From: Crocinitomicaceae bacterium
Lineage (GTDB): Bacteria > Bacteroidota > Bacteroidia > Flavobacteriales_D > Crocinitomicaceae
Length of the DNA: 42,501 nt
Direction of reading: 5' to 3'
NCBI GenBank assembly: GCA_022447665.1
Contig: JAKVAQ010000004.1
Span: 95,092 to 137,592 of the forward strand
The notes under the pieces were generated by a model that did no database searches, was not told where the DNA came from, and worked only from the letters and a program-made list of their open reading frames with translations. The translations under genes and the position numbers were made by a program. Positions 34,991 through 42,501 of this stretch are shown here, piece by piece (within the stretch, counting starts at the first letter, position 1; each line of letters begins with the position of its first letter).

Positions 34991-35281
34991 TTATTTAACC
35001 GGTACGTTCTTTTTTACGTTCTCTACAAACGTTTTAGCTGGTTTAAACGCCGGAATATTGTGAGCAGGGATGATAATCGATTTGTTCTGAGAAATGTTTC
35101 TACCAGTTTTCTCAGCGCGCGTTTTTACGATGAATGATCCAAAACCTCTTAAGTAAACGTTGTTTCCTTTTGAGATTGATTTTTTAACAGAAGACATAAA
35201 TTCCTCGATAGTTCTTTGTACTGCTACTTTTTCTACTCCTGTTTTTTCTGAGATTTCGCTAACGATATCTGCTTTTGTCAT
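34991..35281 (-). CDS. HU family DNA-binding protein
   Basis: The 96-residue protein is full length for HU/IHF. It starts MTKADIVSEISEKTGVEKVAV, has the conserved RGFGSFIVKTRAEKTGRN block leading into the DNA-binding arm, and the AFKPAKTFVENV end. It bends and compacts DNA in the nucleoid. It is divergent from mutY with about 100 bases between. This HU-mutY-ssb-gldE-gldD neighbourhood is conserved in flavobacteria. Confidence 0.95.
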   Translation of the reverse strand: MTKADIVSEISEKTGVEKVAVQRTIEEFMSSVKKSISKGNNVYLRGFGSFIVKTRAEKTGRNISQNKSIIIPAHNIPAFKPAKTFVENVKKNVPVK

Positions 35282-35316
35282 AACTAGTTCAATTTAAGTG
35301 GATTAAAATTTGGCTG

Positions 35317-35324
35317 CAAAATTA
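35317..35324 (-). promoter_or_regulatory. -7 box for the HU gene
   Basis: The minus strand reads TAATTTTG followed by CAGCC, an exact TAnnTTTG match about 36 bases upstream of the HU ATG at 35281. The same CAGCC follows the -7 box of the COX24-like gene. Confidence 0.55.
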
Positions 35325-35381
35325 AGGACTTATGCTTGAATTAATTCTAAAAATGTGCTGAACTTTGAAAAAATTATCTCA

Positions 35382-36416
35382 ATGGCCAATTTTTCATCAT
35401 TAATCCAAGATTGGTTTCGACAAAACGAAAGAAATCTTCCATGGAGAGAGAATAAAAACCCCTATTTCATCTGGTTATCAGAAATAATGCTTCAACAAAC
35501 CAGAGTTGATCAAGCCACAAATTATTTTCTCGCATTTAAGGAAAAATATCCCACAATATCCGATTTAGCCAACGCACCTGAAGATGAAGTACTGAACCTT
35601 TGGCAAGGATTAGGTTACTACTCAAGGGCACGAAACCTCCATGCTACGGCCAAAATTGTCCATGAAAAGTACGATGGTGTTTTCCCAGAAGACTATAAAT
35701 CTATTTTAGCTTTAAAAGGAGTCGGAGAATATACAGCTGCCGCAATTGGTTCCATCGCTTTCGGCCTTCCGTACGCCGTAGTTGACGGCAATGTCTACAG
35801 AGTGTTAAGTAGATACCTTAACTTTGATTTGCCAATTGACAGTACGGAGGGAATTAAACATTTCAAAGCGCTGGCACAAGAACTATTAGACACTTCTAAT
35901 TCAGGTAATTATAATCAGGCGATAATGGAATTTGGCGCTCTTCAGTGCACTCCTAAAAATCCTGATTGTGAAAACTGTCCGTTGAATGTATCATGCGAAG
36001 GATTAGCTCAAAAAAACCAACTCAACCTACCGGTAAAAGCTAAAAAAACCAAAGTTCGAAAGCGATTCATTAATTATGTTGTGTTAACTGATGGTGAACA
36101 TACACTTATAAAGAAGCGAGGCACTAAAGATATTTGGGGCGGCCTCTACGATTTTCCTGGAAATGACCAATTTGATAAATCGATCGGGATCATGGATTTA
36201 ATTGAAGCCTATAAACCTCAAAAACATTATCTCGATCGAGAACTAAATCACGTACTCTCTCATCAAAAACTCAAAGTGAAGTTTTGGATTTTTGAAGTTG
36301 AAAAACTGATATCTACTGAATATGAGAAAGTTAAAATTGATTCCATGGATAATTTCCCAATGCCTCAATTGTTGGTAAAATACCTTAAAGCATCCAACTT
36401 TTTTGGGAACCTTTAA
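35382..36416 (+). CDS. mutY: A/G-specific adenine glycosylase
   Basis: The 344-residue protein (ATG at 35382; the upstream GTG at 35355 would add nine unconserved residues) removes adenine opposite 8-oxoguanine. Catalytic Glu lies in [10 protein letters not shown] and the Asp in [14 protein letters not shown]. The helix-hairpin-helix is [13 protein letters not shown], and the 4Fe-4S cluster Cys set is [19 protein letters not shown]-terminal NUDIX-like domain (residues about 220-340) reads the oxidised base, with [10 protein letters not shown] and [11 protein letters not shown]. It is the first gene of a plus-strand run with ssb, gldE and gldD. Confidence 0.95.
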   Translation: MANFSSLIQDWFRQNERNLPWRENKNPYFIWLSEIMLQQTRVDQATNYFLAFKEKYPTISDLANAPEDEVLNLWQGLGYYSRARNLHATAKIVHEKYDGVFPEDYKSILALKGVGEYTAAAIGSIAFGLPYAVVDGNVYRVLSRYLNFDLPIDSTEGIKHFKALAQELLDTSNSGNYNQAIMEFGALQCTPKNPDCENCPLNVSCEGLAQKNQLNLPVKAKKTKVRKRFINYVVLTDGEHTLIKKRGTKDIWGGLYDFPGNDQFDKSIGIMDLIEAYKPQKHYLDRELNHVLSHQKLKVKFWIFEVEKLISTEYEKVKIDSMDNFPMPQLLVKYLKASNFFGNL

Positions 36417-36417
36417 G

Positions 36418-36425
36418 TATATTTG
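36418..36425 (+). promoter_or_regulatory. -7 box for ssb
   Basis: TATATTTG followed by C lies directly after the mutY stop and 22 bases before the ssb ATG at 36448. It is an exact TAnnTTTG match and excludes the upstream TTG (36403) as start. ssb can therefore be transcribed separately from mutY. Confidence 0.55.
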
Positions 36426-36447
36426 CTTATTCACGTATTCAATAATT

Positions 36448-36891
36448 ATGGCAGGAAGTGTAAATAAGGTAATCTTAATTGGAAATTTAGGCAAAGACCC
36501 TGAAGTTCGTTATTTAGATAATGGTGTAGGCGTCGCTCGATTTTCTATTGCTACTTCTGAAAGTTATACTGATAAGAATACTGGTGAAAAAAGGGAAATC
36601 ACGGATTGGCATAACATTGTTATGTGGCGTGGTTTGGCTAAGGTAGCAGAGAGCTATCTGAAAAAAGGAATGAAAGTATATATTGAAGGAAAGTTAAAGA
36701 CTAGATCATATACAGACGAAAACAACCAAACCCGATACACAACTGAGGTAGTTACAGATGAAATGACTATGCTGTCTCGAGCTGAAAACACTGGAAATAA
36801 TACTGCCTACCCAAGTACTGTTGAAAACGCTCAACCGAAAGCACCAAAAGAAGATATTTCGGCTGAAGCAGAAGATGATCTTCCTTTTTAA
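36448..36891 (+). CDS. ssb: Single-stranded DNA-binding protein
   Basis: The 147-residue protein starts [20 protein letters not shown] and has the OB-fold blocks [33 protein letters not shown] and [13 protein letters not shown] short disordered linker precedes the acidic tail EDDLPF, which recruits repair and replication partners. The start at 36448 is set by the family N terminus and the -7 box. It is intact and in the conserved mutY-ssb-gldE order. Confidence 0.96.
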   Translation: MAGSVNKVILIGNLGKDPEVRYLDNGVGVARFSIATSESYTDKNTGEKREITDWHNIVMWRGLAKVAESYLKKGMKVYIEGKLKTRSYTDENNQTRYTTEVVTDEMTMLSRAENTGNNTAYPSTVENAQPKAPKEDISAEAEDDLPF

Positions 36892-36911
36892 GTTGAACTA
36901 ACCTTTAACCC

Positions 36912-38252
36912 TTGGACGACCCCGGATCGAGTTTAATACTACTAGCCATTGATTGGAGTACGGCTTTGCCGGTAATCTTCACATCTATCATTTTGATCAT
37001 TCTCCTTGCTAGCTCTGCATTAGTCTCTGGTAGTGAAGTGGCATTTTTCTCACTTTCTCCTCAGGATAGAGAGGCAATAAAAAATAAAGAATCTAAGCGA
37101 TCGAAAGTTGCAATTGACCTTCTAGGAAAACCAAAAGAACTTCTAGCTACCATTCTTATAGCCAACAACTTCATAAATGTTGCGATTATTCTTGTGAGTG
37201 CTTACTTGTCCGATACATTGTTGCCTCCAGATTCAATTGGCGAAACTTCAAAGTTTATTATCGATGTAATTGTCATCACCTTTATCCTTCTTTTATTTGG
37301 TGAAGTAATCCCAAAAATATACGCCACTAAACATGGAACAAGAGTTACTTTACTCATGGCCAAACCATTAAATGTCATTAGTAAAACTCCTCCCTTTAAT
37401 TACCTTAAAAAATTACTCGTCGTTGGCACAAGAGCAATTAGTGGTGTAGCAAAAAAGAAGTCCATAAACGTTTCATCCGATGAGCTTTCTCACGCTATTG
37501 AAATGACCATTGAGGAAAACCATGACCTACAAGAGCAGAAGATTCTGGAAGGGATTGTAGAGTTTGGAAAAAAGGATGTAAAGCAAATCATGGTTTCACG
37601 TGTAGATGTTTTTTCACTGAGTCTTGAGATGAAGTTCGACGAAGTTATTGAACAGGTTCATGAATATGGATTTTCCCGAATACCAGTGCTTAAAGAATCG
37701 TTCGATGATGTCGCTGGTATTTTATTTATTAAAGATTTAATTCCGCATATTGATAAAGACGTTAAGTTTAATTGGCAACATCTTGTACGTCAGCCATATT
37801 TTGTTCCTGAGAATAAGAAAATTGATGATCTACTTACAAATTTCCAGGAAAAGAAAATTCACATGGCTATCGTAGTAGATGAATACGGTGGAACTTCGGG
37901 TATTGTAACATTAGAGGATGTACTAGAGGAGATTGTGGGTGACATTTCTGAAGAGTTTGATGATGATAATCTGATCTACTCTAAATTGGATGATAAAAAC
38001 TACGTTTTTGAAGGAAAAACACCACTCATTGACTTTTACAGAGTATTGGGTATTGATGGAAAATCATTTGAGGCTGCGAAAGACGAATCCGATACGCTTG
38101 CAGGGTTTGTCATTGAACAAGCCGGCGTAATCTTAAAAAAGCATCAACGTGTAACTTTTGAAAATTATACGTTCACAATAGAGGCAGCGAATAACAGAAA
38201 AATTACACGAATAAAGGTTAGTATTAATGGAGAAAGTAAAACAGAGGATTAA
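36912..38252 (+). CDS. gldE: Gliding motility-associated GldE, CNNM/CorC-type membrane protein
   Basis: The 446-residue protein has a short N-terminal tail, the DUF21/CNNM region with about four membrane segments (residues about 15-150; VSGSEVAFFSLSPQDREA), two CBS motifs (VDVFSLSLEMKFDEVIEQV; FVPENKKIDDLLTNFQEKK) and a C-terminal CorC_HlyC domain. CNNM-type proteins are linked to Mg or Co transport, but in flavobacteria GldE supports gliding and type IX secretion, partly overlapping with GldD. A TTG start at 36912 is assumed because no ATG precedes the first helix. It overlaps gldD by 26 bases. Confidence 0.9.
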   Translation: MDDPGSSLILLAIDWSTALPVIFTSIILIILLASSALVSGSEVAFFSLSPQDREAIKNKESKRSKVAIDLLGKPKELLATILIANNFINVAIILVSAYLSDTLLPPDSIGETSKFIIDVIVITFILLLFGEVIPKIYATKHGTRVTLLMAKPLNVISKTPPFNYLKKLLVVGTRAISGVAKKKSINVSSDELSHAIEMTIEENHDLQEQKILEGIVEFGKKDVKQIMVSRVDVFSLSLEMKFDEVIEQVHEYGFSRIPVLKESFDDVAGILFIKDLIPHIDKDVKFNWQHLVRQPYFVPENKKIDDLLTNFQEKKIHMAIVVDEYGGTSGIVTLEDVLEEIVGDISEEFDDDNLIYSKLDDKNYVFEGKTPLIDFYRVLGIDGKSFEAAKDESDTLAGFVIEQAGVILKKHQRVTFENYTFTIEAANNRKITRIKVSINGESKTED

Positions 38253-38808
38253 ATGGTTAGTACTTAGCTTGGTTGCACTTATTTCTATGCAATCGTGTTC
38301 TGAAGAAACTGACTACTACCCTAAACCAAGGGGAGATTTACGCCTTTCTTTTCCAGAACGGGTTTACGACCTTTATGAAAGCAATTGCCCATATAGTTTT
38401 GAGGTTCCAGAATACTTCACTCTTAAGGCTTTAGACTCGTCATGCAATCGAAACATAGATATGGGCCAGTTTAATGCTACTCTTTTTCTTACTTACCTGC
38501 CTGTAGATAGTAATTTACGATTGAATATAGATTACTCTAGAAAGCTTGCATATGAGCACAGTGTGAAAGCCGATGAAATTAGGGAAGTTGCATACGTAAA
38601 CCCTAGTACTCAAACCTATGGATTAAGCTACGATATAGTTGGAAATGCAGCCTCCCCCTATCAATTTTATCTAACTGATTCCATTGACCATTTTATGCGA
38701 GGCGCATTATATTTCAACACATCGCCAAATTATGATAGCGTTAAACCAAGTCTTGATTATATTAAAGAAGATATTACGCATATGATTGAAACAACCTCTT
38801 GGAAATAA
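38227..38808 (+). CDS. gldD: Gliding motility lipoprotein GldD
   Basis: The 193-residue protein has a lipoprotein signal peptide (WLVLSLVALISMQSC, Cys about residue 23) followed by the GldD hallmark YYPKPRGDLRLSFPE and the block CPYSFEVPEY. GldD is required for gliding and for T9SS-dependent secretion in Flavobacterium; its exact step is not known. The start lies inside the end of gldE, so translation is coupled. Its presence agrees with the T9SS cargo proteins elsewhere in the window. Confidence 0.93.
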   Translation: MEKVKQRIKWLVLSLVALISMQSCSEETDYYPKPRGDLRLSFPERVYDLYESNCPYSFEVPEYFTLKALDSSCNRNIDMGQFNATLFLTYLPVDSNLRLNIDYSRKLAYEHSVKADEIREVAYVNPSTQTYGLSYDIVGNAASPYQFYLTDSIDHFMRGALYFNTSPNYDSVKPSLDYIKEDITHMIETTSWK

Positions 38809-38811
38809 TTA

Positions 38812-39855
38812 ATGAACCTCTCAAAACCCATACAATTAATTACAGTTGGCAGCTTACTGACAACTCTGGGCATAATGGGCTTACTCATTATGCTTCATTT
38901 AGGAAATTTAATTGAAATAGGTATTGGTGGTTATTTCTTAGTAGGACTGTTCTCACTAATTATAAGTGGAGGCACATTTTACTTTCTAATTAAGAATTAT
39001 ATCAACCAGAGGATTCGCCTTATCTATAAGATTATTGGAAATCGTAAATCCGAGGCCAATAAAGCAGATGATGCTTCCTTAGATGAAGATATTATCGGTG
39101 ATATTACAGAACAAACCAGAGAATGGGCCAAGGAAAAAACTGCTCAAATCAATGTGCTCCAAAAAGATGCAGTATTTAGAAAAGAATTTATTGGAAATCT
39201 TGCACACGAGCTCAAAACACCAGTATTCAGTATCCAAGGATATCTTCTCACATTGCTTGAGGGTGGGTTGGAAGATGAAAATGTAAACCGACAATTTTGT
39301 GAACGCGCCCTAAAAGGAGTTGATCGAATTTCCGCACTTCTAGAGGACCTAGATACCATTTCACAATTCGAAATCAAGCAAATTAAGATTAAAAAGGCCG
39401 ATTTTGACATTGTTGAATTAACAAAAGAACTTTTCGACTTAATGAATAATAAAGCAGGTCTAAAAGATATTAATCTCGGCTTTAACAAACCTTACGAACC
39501 GATTACCGTTAATGCCGATCGTGACAAAATTGCTCAAGTACTTACCAACCTCATCTCAAACTCTATTTCATATGGAAATGAGAATGGAAACACCACTGTT
39601 CGCTTTCACAATTTAGAATCTGGTCAAGTGTTAATTGAAGTGGCTGATGATGGTGTCGGCATGGAGGAAAAACACTTGTCTCGATTATTCGAAAGATTCT
39701 ATCGAGTAGACAAAAGTCGTGAGAGAAATGTTGGTGGTTCTGGACTCGGTTTGGCAATTGCAAAACACATTATTGAGGCCCATGGGGAATCCATAAATGT
39801 GCGTAGCACACCAGATGTTGGATCAACATTTTCATTTACGTTGAAGAAAGTTTAA
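38812..39855 (+). CDS. Membrane sensor histidine kinase
   Basis: The 347-residue protein has two N-terminal transmembrane helices (about 10-30 and 38-60) with only a few residues between them, so it has almost no periplasmic sensor and may sense the membrane itself or a partner. HisKA has the phospho-accepting His132 in NLAHELKTPVFS. The catalytic domain shows the N box (NLISNSISYG), G1 (ADDGVGME), F (LFERFYRVD) and G2 (GGSGLGLAIAKHI). It follows gldD by 3 bases, so it is part of that operon. No response regulator is in the window. It resembles PhoR-like kinases. Confidence 0.9.
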   Translation: MNLSKPIQLITVGSLLTTLGIMGLLIMLHLGNLIEIGIGGYFLVGLFSLIISGGTFYFLIKNYINQRIRLIYKIIGNRKSEANKADDASLDEDIIGDITEQTREWAKEKTAQINVLQKDAVFRKEFIGNLAHELKTPVFSIQGYLLTLLEGGLEDENVNRQFCERALKGVDRISALLEDLDTISQFEIKQIKIKKADFDIVELTKELFDLMNNKAGLKDINLGFNKPYEPITVNADRDKIAQVLTNLISNSISYGNENGNTTVRFHNLESGQVLIEVADDGVGMEEKHLSRLFERFYRVDKSRERNVGGSGLGLAIAKHIIEAHGESINVRSTPDVGSTFSFTLKKV

Positions 39856-39867
39856 CTTTAGAGGATT

Positions 39868-42501
39868 GTGAATCCAATCCTTAAATACTCATTTTCACTA
39901 TTTCTAGTCGTTCTATGCGCAACTTCTTGTGAAAGTAATGCGGATGAAGTTGTACTAGATGACAACCAAACTAGCTCAGTTGAAAAAGAATACTTCATTA
40001 ATGCTGCAGAGGATACAATAGTTCCAGGAAAATTCACAAAATTCAATGAGGTTGTTCTTAAGCGTGACAGTCTTCCTAAAGGAAAAACAGTGAAATATGA
40101 AATTACAGGATTTGACCATCCTTCAGACGATATTTTGATTCACTATGATCCTGTCTTTATAGGCAAAATGAAATCAGATACCATTATTAGAAATAATCCA
40201 GGGGAATTCTATCCGGCAAAACCACGTAAACTCGAAACCACCATTCCCGATCCTATTCTCTTAGAGAATCCTTCTTTAATTAAGGATAAAAGAGCAAATA
40301 TTTATAGTTTAACTTCAATCCACGGCTTACCAGAAAATGAAATCAACGACCTTGCTCTAGACAAAAACGGGAATATTTGGCTAGGTCATACCAATGGAAT
40401 CTCTCATATAATAGGTGATAAGTGTTTTTACTATGGTAACGAAACAGGTCTTGATATTCCCTACATATATGACATCTTCTGTTCCTCAAAAAATGAAATA
40501 TGGGCTGCTACCAATACTGGCTTACTAAAATTTGATGGCACTAACTTTTGGATTTATGACGATCAAGTTGAAATACCCGATCTGTTTTTTGTCTGTATTG
40601 ATGAAGATAAGGACGGAAATATTTGGACAGGTACTTACGATTATGGAGTCGCGAAAATTACAGAAGATGGTGTTGAGCATTATCCTTTTTATGAAGGTGA
40701 AAATTATGTTTCAGTTTTAGATATTTCTTCCAATGAAAATAGACTATTATTTGCGACAAGTATAGGGCTGGCTCAAACAATAGCCGGAGAAGACAAAATC
40801 ACGCATAAAAAGCTTCCAGCGCCCTATAATGACTTTAGTTTTATTTCCATTTTTGAATCACGCAATGGAGATATCTGGTTGAATAATTGGGGACGAAGCC
40901 TCCTAAAAATATCGCAAGACTCAGTATGGGATTACTCTAATATATTCGACGTGCGCCCAACTTACTTCGAAGTATCAGAAGATGTTGATGGGAGTATTTG
41001 GCTAGCAAGCGTTAACAATGGAATTTTTCATTTAACAGAAAATAACCAATATGAAGTCTTTGGACAAAAAGAAGGAATTGCTGAAAATGGAACTGGTAAT
41101 ATTATTCCGACAGAAGACGCTATATACTTTTCTTCAGGGACTAGTGGTTTATTATATCAAAGAAGAAACACATTTCGTACAAATTTTAAGGAGGATTTCG
41201 GCGACGATATTAGCTTTTACGATCATATACTTGATCAGAATAACAACTATTGGTCTGTTTTAAGGCAACGAAAAGTATTAATGTTCAATAACCAAGAAGC
41301 TAAGCAATTAGATTTTACCTCCAACGATTACGGAAAGGTTGGATACATCAACTATGCTATTTCACCAGACTCAAATGAATATTTAATTAGTTCTAGGTAT
41401 GGCATTATTACAATCAAAGATGGTTGCCGAATTATTGGGAGAAGAGCAAGGAATTTTAAATAACTCAGCAGACTACTTTTTTAAAGATACAAAAGGTAGA
41501 ACTTGGGTTTCAACCAATCACTCTGGAATTTACTGGTTCAATGATGAGGAAATTCATCAGTTCTCAACAGAAAATGGGTTCTACCAAGGATAATTAGCAT
41601 AAATACAAAGGAGAAAGTAATCTCTAATAATCTTGAACCATTCACCTATATTCCTAAAGATCTAGTCCTTGAACCTGAAAATAACGATGTCACTTTTATT
41701 TATAGTTCAGGAGATATTTGGAATCAGCACAAAGTCCTATTCTCTTATCAGCTTATCGGACTAGATGAAGATTGGAGTGATCCTTCCACAGATCGAAAAG
41801 CTACTTTCAAGAATTTAGGACCTGGAGAATACACTTTTCAACTTAAGACTAAATTTGAAAACGCTGCATGGTCTGATCATATTTCCTATACATTCTCGAT
41901 CATGACTCCATGGTACGCAACTGCCATAGCTAAATTTTTCTATTTCGTTTTTGGTATTCTCTTCATCTATTTAATTATTCAGCTTCGCACTAGGAAACTA
42001 AAAAAACAAAAGGAACAGCTGGAATGGGAGGTGGAAAAAGCAACCCACCAAATCCAAGAAAAACACAATGAAATTCAAGATTCAATAGCTTACGCGAAAA
42101 GGATTCAGCTTGCTATTTTACCATCAACCAGTATGATGGAGAAACATTTGCCTGAACATTACATAATTTACAAACCAAAAGACGTTGTTGCGGGCGATTT
42201 TTATTGGCTAGAAGAACATAATAACGAAACTTTATTCGCCGCTGCCGATTGCACTGGACACGGAGTACCTGGAGCAATGGTGAGCGTAGTGTGTCATAAC
42301 TCGCTGAACAGGGCGGTACATGAATATGGATTAACGAAGCCAAGCTTGATCCTTGATAAGGCGAGAGAACTTGTAATCGATACCTTTAACAAAAACGATT
42401 TCCAAGTGAATGATGGAATGGACATCGCACTCTGTTCTTATAATAAATCCGAACAAAAGCTCAAATACTCGGGCGCCAACAACAGTCTTTATATCATTTC
42501 T
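39868..42501 (+). pseudogene. Beta-propeller (Reg_prop)/Y_Y_Y/SpoIIE sensor protein with two frameshifts (runs off window)
   Basis: GTG start at 39868, 12 bases after the kinase gene; lipoprotein-like N terminus (LFLVVLCATSC). About six Reg_prop propeller repeats follow (NGNIWLGHTNGISHI, NEIWAATNTGLLKF, NGDIWLNNWGRSLL, DGSIWLASVNNGIF). Then come a Y_Y_Y domain (GLDEDWSDPSTDRKATF), one membrane helix (FFYFVFGILFIYLIIQL), a coiled coil and a SpoIIE/PP2C domain (DVVAGDFYWLEE, AADCTGHGVPGAM) still open at 42501. Two indels break it: GG to GGG near 41443 (ends the first frame at 41463) and TTT to TT near 41583. Both are in short homopolymers, so sequencing error is a real alternative. If corrected, it is a full sensor phosphatase downstream of a kinase. 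Confidence 0.7.

Noticed and set aside
38812-39855. Two-component system with a neighbouring response regulator
   Set aside because: No receiver-domain gene is present on either side; the next genes are gldD and the propeller/SpoIIE gene.

Overview
The window is AT-rich chromosomal DNA from a gliding-lineage member of the Bacteroidota, most likely a marine Flavobacteriales relative. The evidence is gldE-gldD in the usual HU/mutY/ssb neighbourhood, several secreted proteins ending in a type IX secretion (T9SS) sorting domain, a Cox15-type haem A synthase (aerobic respiration), an ECF-type sigma factor next to a TonB-like anti-sigma protein, and Bacteroidota-type -7 boxes (TAnnTTTG) in front of many genes. 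No rRNA, tRNA or CRISPR array was seen.

Layout. 1-1001: end of an acyltransferase gene and a rhomboid protease. 1005-5381 (minus): a large T9SS surface protein gene, broken by two stop codons and at least two frameshifts. 5.5-10.4 kb: LVIVD lipoprotein, uvrC, and a methyltransferase/YebC pair. 10.5-11.8 kb: secreted M43 metalloprotease. 11.76-14.33 kb (minus): a three-gene overlapping operon (two outer-membrane barrel-like proteins and a lipoprotein/caspase chimera) in which every gene is broken. 14.5-19.2 kb (plus): sigma factor, anti-sigma/TonB protein, haem A synthase, secreted M1 aminopeptidase. 19.3-20.1 kb: a MORN-type gene with one internal stop. 20.1-22.9 kb (minus): NodU-type carbamoyltransferase, a 49-residue DUF5989 protein missed by length-limited ORF calling, an SxtJ-like membrane protein and an unknown protein; an SGNH hydrolase is divergent.

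24.1-28.2 kb is a mosaic. A TPR/SpoIIE phosphatase pseudogene is cut in its catalytic domain by about 2.4 kb holding an aldehyde dehydrogenase tail, one intact small gene, a REP-associated transposase tail, a possible SUKH remnant and an unknown short ORF. 28.4-30.2 kb (minus): two duplicated Kazal-like lipoproteins around a membrane protein. 30.3-35.3 kb (minus): CotH-family T9SS protein, recX, rng, a 30-residue AURKAIP1/COX24-type protein behind a terminator-like leader, and HU. 35.4-42.5 kb (plus): mutY, ssb, gldE, gldD, a histidine kinase, and a beta-propeller/SpoIIE sensor gene with two homopolymer frameshifts that runs off the window.

The main theme is the contrast between intact housekeeping genes and heavily damaged accessory genes. 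The damage includes base-substitution stop codons as well as homopolymer indels, so sequencing error alone is a poor explanation, though it cannot be excluded for the indels. A 70-base structured repeat occurs twice, each time directly after a stop codon, and a REP-type transposase remnant lies nearby. I did not find an intact, clearly novel system. The best candidates for new biology are the repeat family, the decayed barrel/lipoprotein/caspase operon facing a sigma/anti-sigma-TonB pair, the carbamoyltransferase operon with its tiny membrane partner, and the duplicated Kazal-like lipoprotein locus.
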